DNA from: Methanobacteriota archaeon
GTDB taxonomy: Archaea; Thermoplasmatota; Thermoplasmata; RBG-16-68-12
Reading direction: 5' to 3'
Assembly (NCBI GenBank): GCA_005878515.1
Contig: VBLZ01000046.1
Span: forward strand, 1 to 5,760
Length of the DNA: 5,760 nucleotides
Notes under the pieces: generated by a model
Told to the model about the DNA's origin: nothing
Databases searched by the model: none
The model's input: only the letters and a program-made list of their open reading frames with translations
Shown here: positions 5,527-5,760 of the stretch, piece by piece
Numbering within the stretch: the stretch's first letter is position 1
How the letters are laid out: every line of letters starts with the position of its first letter
Position numbers and translations under genes: made by a program

Positions 5527-5537
5527 GAAATAGGTTT
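5527..5537 (-). promoter_or_regulatory. TATA-like promoter element of tRNA-Ala
   Basis: The minus strand reads AAACCTATTTC. Centred near 5531, it predicts initiation about six bases before the tRNA 5' end, the usual archaeal arrangement. It shares AAACCTAT with the promoter of the 119-residue protein gene. Confidence 0.5.
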
Positions 5538-5583
5538 CGATGCGAAGGTTCGCTCGCGACTAAGGCCCGTTGCGTCGGCGGGT

Positions 5584-5597
5584 AAAGGGCTTAATAG
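5584..5597 (+). promoter_or_regulatory. BRE and TATA-like element of cysS
   Basis: Purine-rich AAAGGG (5584-5589, BRE-like) is followed by CTTAATAG (5590-5597). Initiation 26 bases downstream falls near 5620, leaving a leader of about seven bases before ATG 5627. No Shine-Dalgarno site is present, so the message is probably near-leaderless. Confidence 0.5.
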
Positions 5598-5626
5598 CGC
5601 CGCTCCGTGGCCGCGTTTGCGACCGT

Positions 5627-5760
5627 ATGGTTCTCCGTTTGTACAACACCCGCACCCAGAAGAAAGAGACGTTTGCACCGAGCGTGCCTGGCCGCGTCAA
5701 GATGTACGTCTGCGGCCCGACGACGTACGACTACAGCCACCTCGGCCACGCCCGGTCCTA
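5627..5760 (+). CDS. cysS: Cysteinyl-tRNA synthetase (N-terminal fragment, runs off the right edge)
   Basis: The enzyme charges tRNA-Cys with cysteine in the cytosol. The first 44 residues are visible. They open with MVLRLYNTRTQKKETF, the usual family start, and continue with VKMYVCGPTTYDYSHLGHAR. C29 in the VCGPT motif corresponds to the family's first zinc ligand, which selects cysteine. HLGH (38-41) is the class I HIGH signature that binds ATP; HLGH with an R at 43 is a common variant. The remaining catalytic domain, the KMSKS motif and the C-terminal domain lie beyond the window. ATG 5627 is the only plausible start: nearby upstream GTG 5607 and TTG 5617 are out of frame, and a TATA element is correctly placed. 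Confidence 0.95.
   Translation, partial: MVLRLYNTRTQKKETFAPSVPGRVKMYVCGPTTYDYSHLGHARS

Noticed and set aside
5190..5585. Plus-strand 131-codon frame crossing the tRNA
   Set aside because: It runs through the tRNA-Ala gene and contains VGFEPTASAL, a well-known false peptide from reading a tRNA T-arm region in antisense.
1..5760. CRISPR array, insertion sequence, rRNA, att site or toxin-antitoxin pair
   Set aside because: I found no regularly spaced repeats, transposase motifs, long terminal inverted repeats or rRNA signatures. Repetition inside the surface gene is protein-level domain similarity rather than DNA repeats.

Overview
The window looks like chromosomal DNA of a GC-rich archaeon, most likely a member of the Thermoplasmatota. 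The evidence is archaeal-type TATA elements about 26-33 bases before predicted transcript or gene starts, several near-leaderless genes, a tRNA gene without an encoded CCA, a small protein resembling a family I know mainly from Thermoplasmata-type archaea, and a large PKD-domain surface protein full of N-glycosylation sequons. The lineage is inferred; there is no rRNA or other direct marker here.

Layout from left to right. Positions 1-2524 (minus strand) are one uninterrupted frame: the first 841 residues of a secreted or membrane-anchored surface protein with a signal peptide, carboxypeptidase-regulatory-like/Ig-like domains and at least three PKD-like domains. Its C-terminus lies beyond the left edge. 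A 181-base divergent promoter region follows. On the plus strand come a 419-residue SLC13/ArsB-type permease (2706-3965) and, 37 bases later, a protein-L-isoaspartate O-methyltransferase (4003-4665). The methyltransferase converges, with one base between stop codons, on a minus-strand 119-residue protein of unknown function (4667-5026). A second divergent region leads to a 52-residue hypothetical protein (5212-5370, plus). This converges on tRNA-Ala(CGC) (5428-5499, minus), with a GC-rich hairpin between them. A third divergent region leads into the start of cysteinyl-tRNA synthetase (5627 to the right edge, plus).

Functionally this is mostly a string of independent housekeeping and cell-envelope genes: translation (tRNA-Ala, CysRS), protein repair, ion transport and the cell surface. 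The permease and methyltransferase are adjacent and co-oriented, but the methyltransferase seems to have its own TATA box, so a dedicated operon is not certain. I see no mobile element, CRISPR array, rRNA, phage gene or defence system. The least ordinary items are the heavily sequon-decorated surface protein, the 52-residue orphan gene, and the compact convergent junctions that carry hairpins but no T-tracts. I did not find a convincing undescribed multi-gene system.
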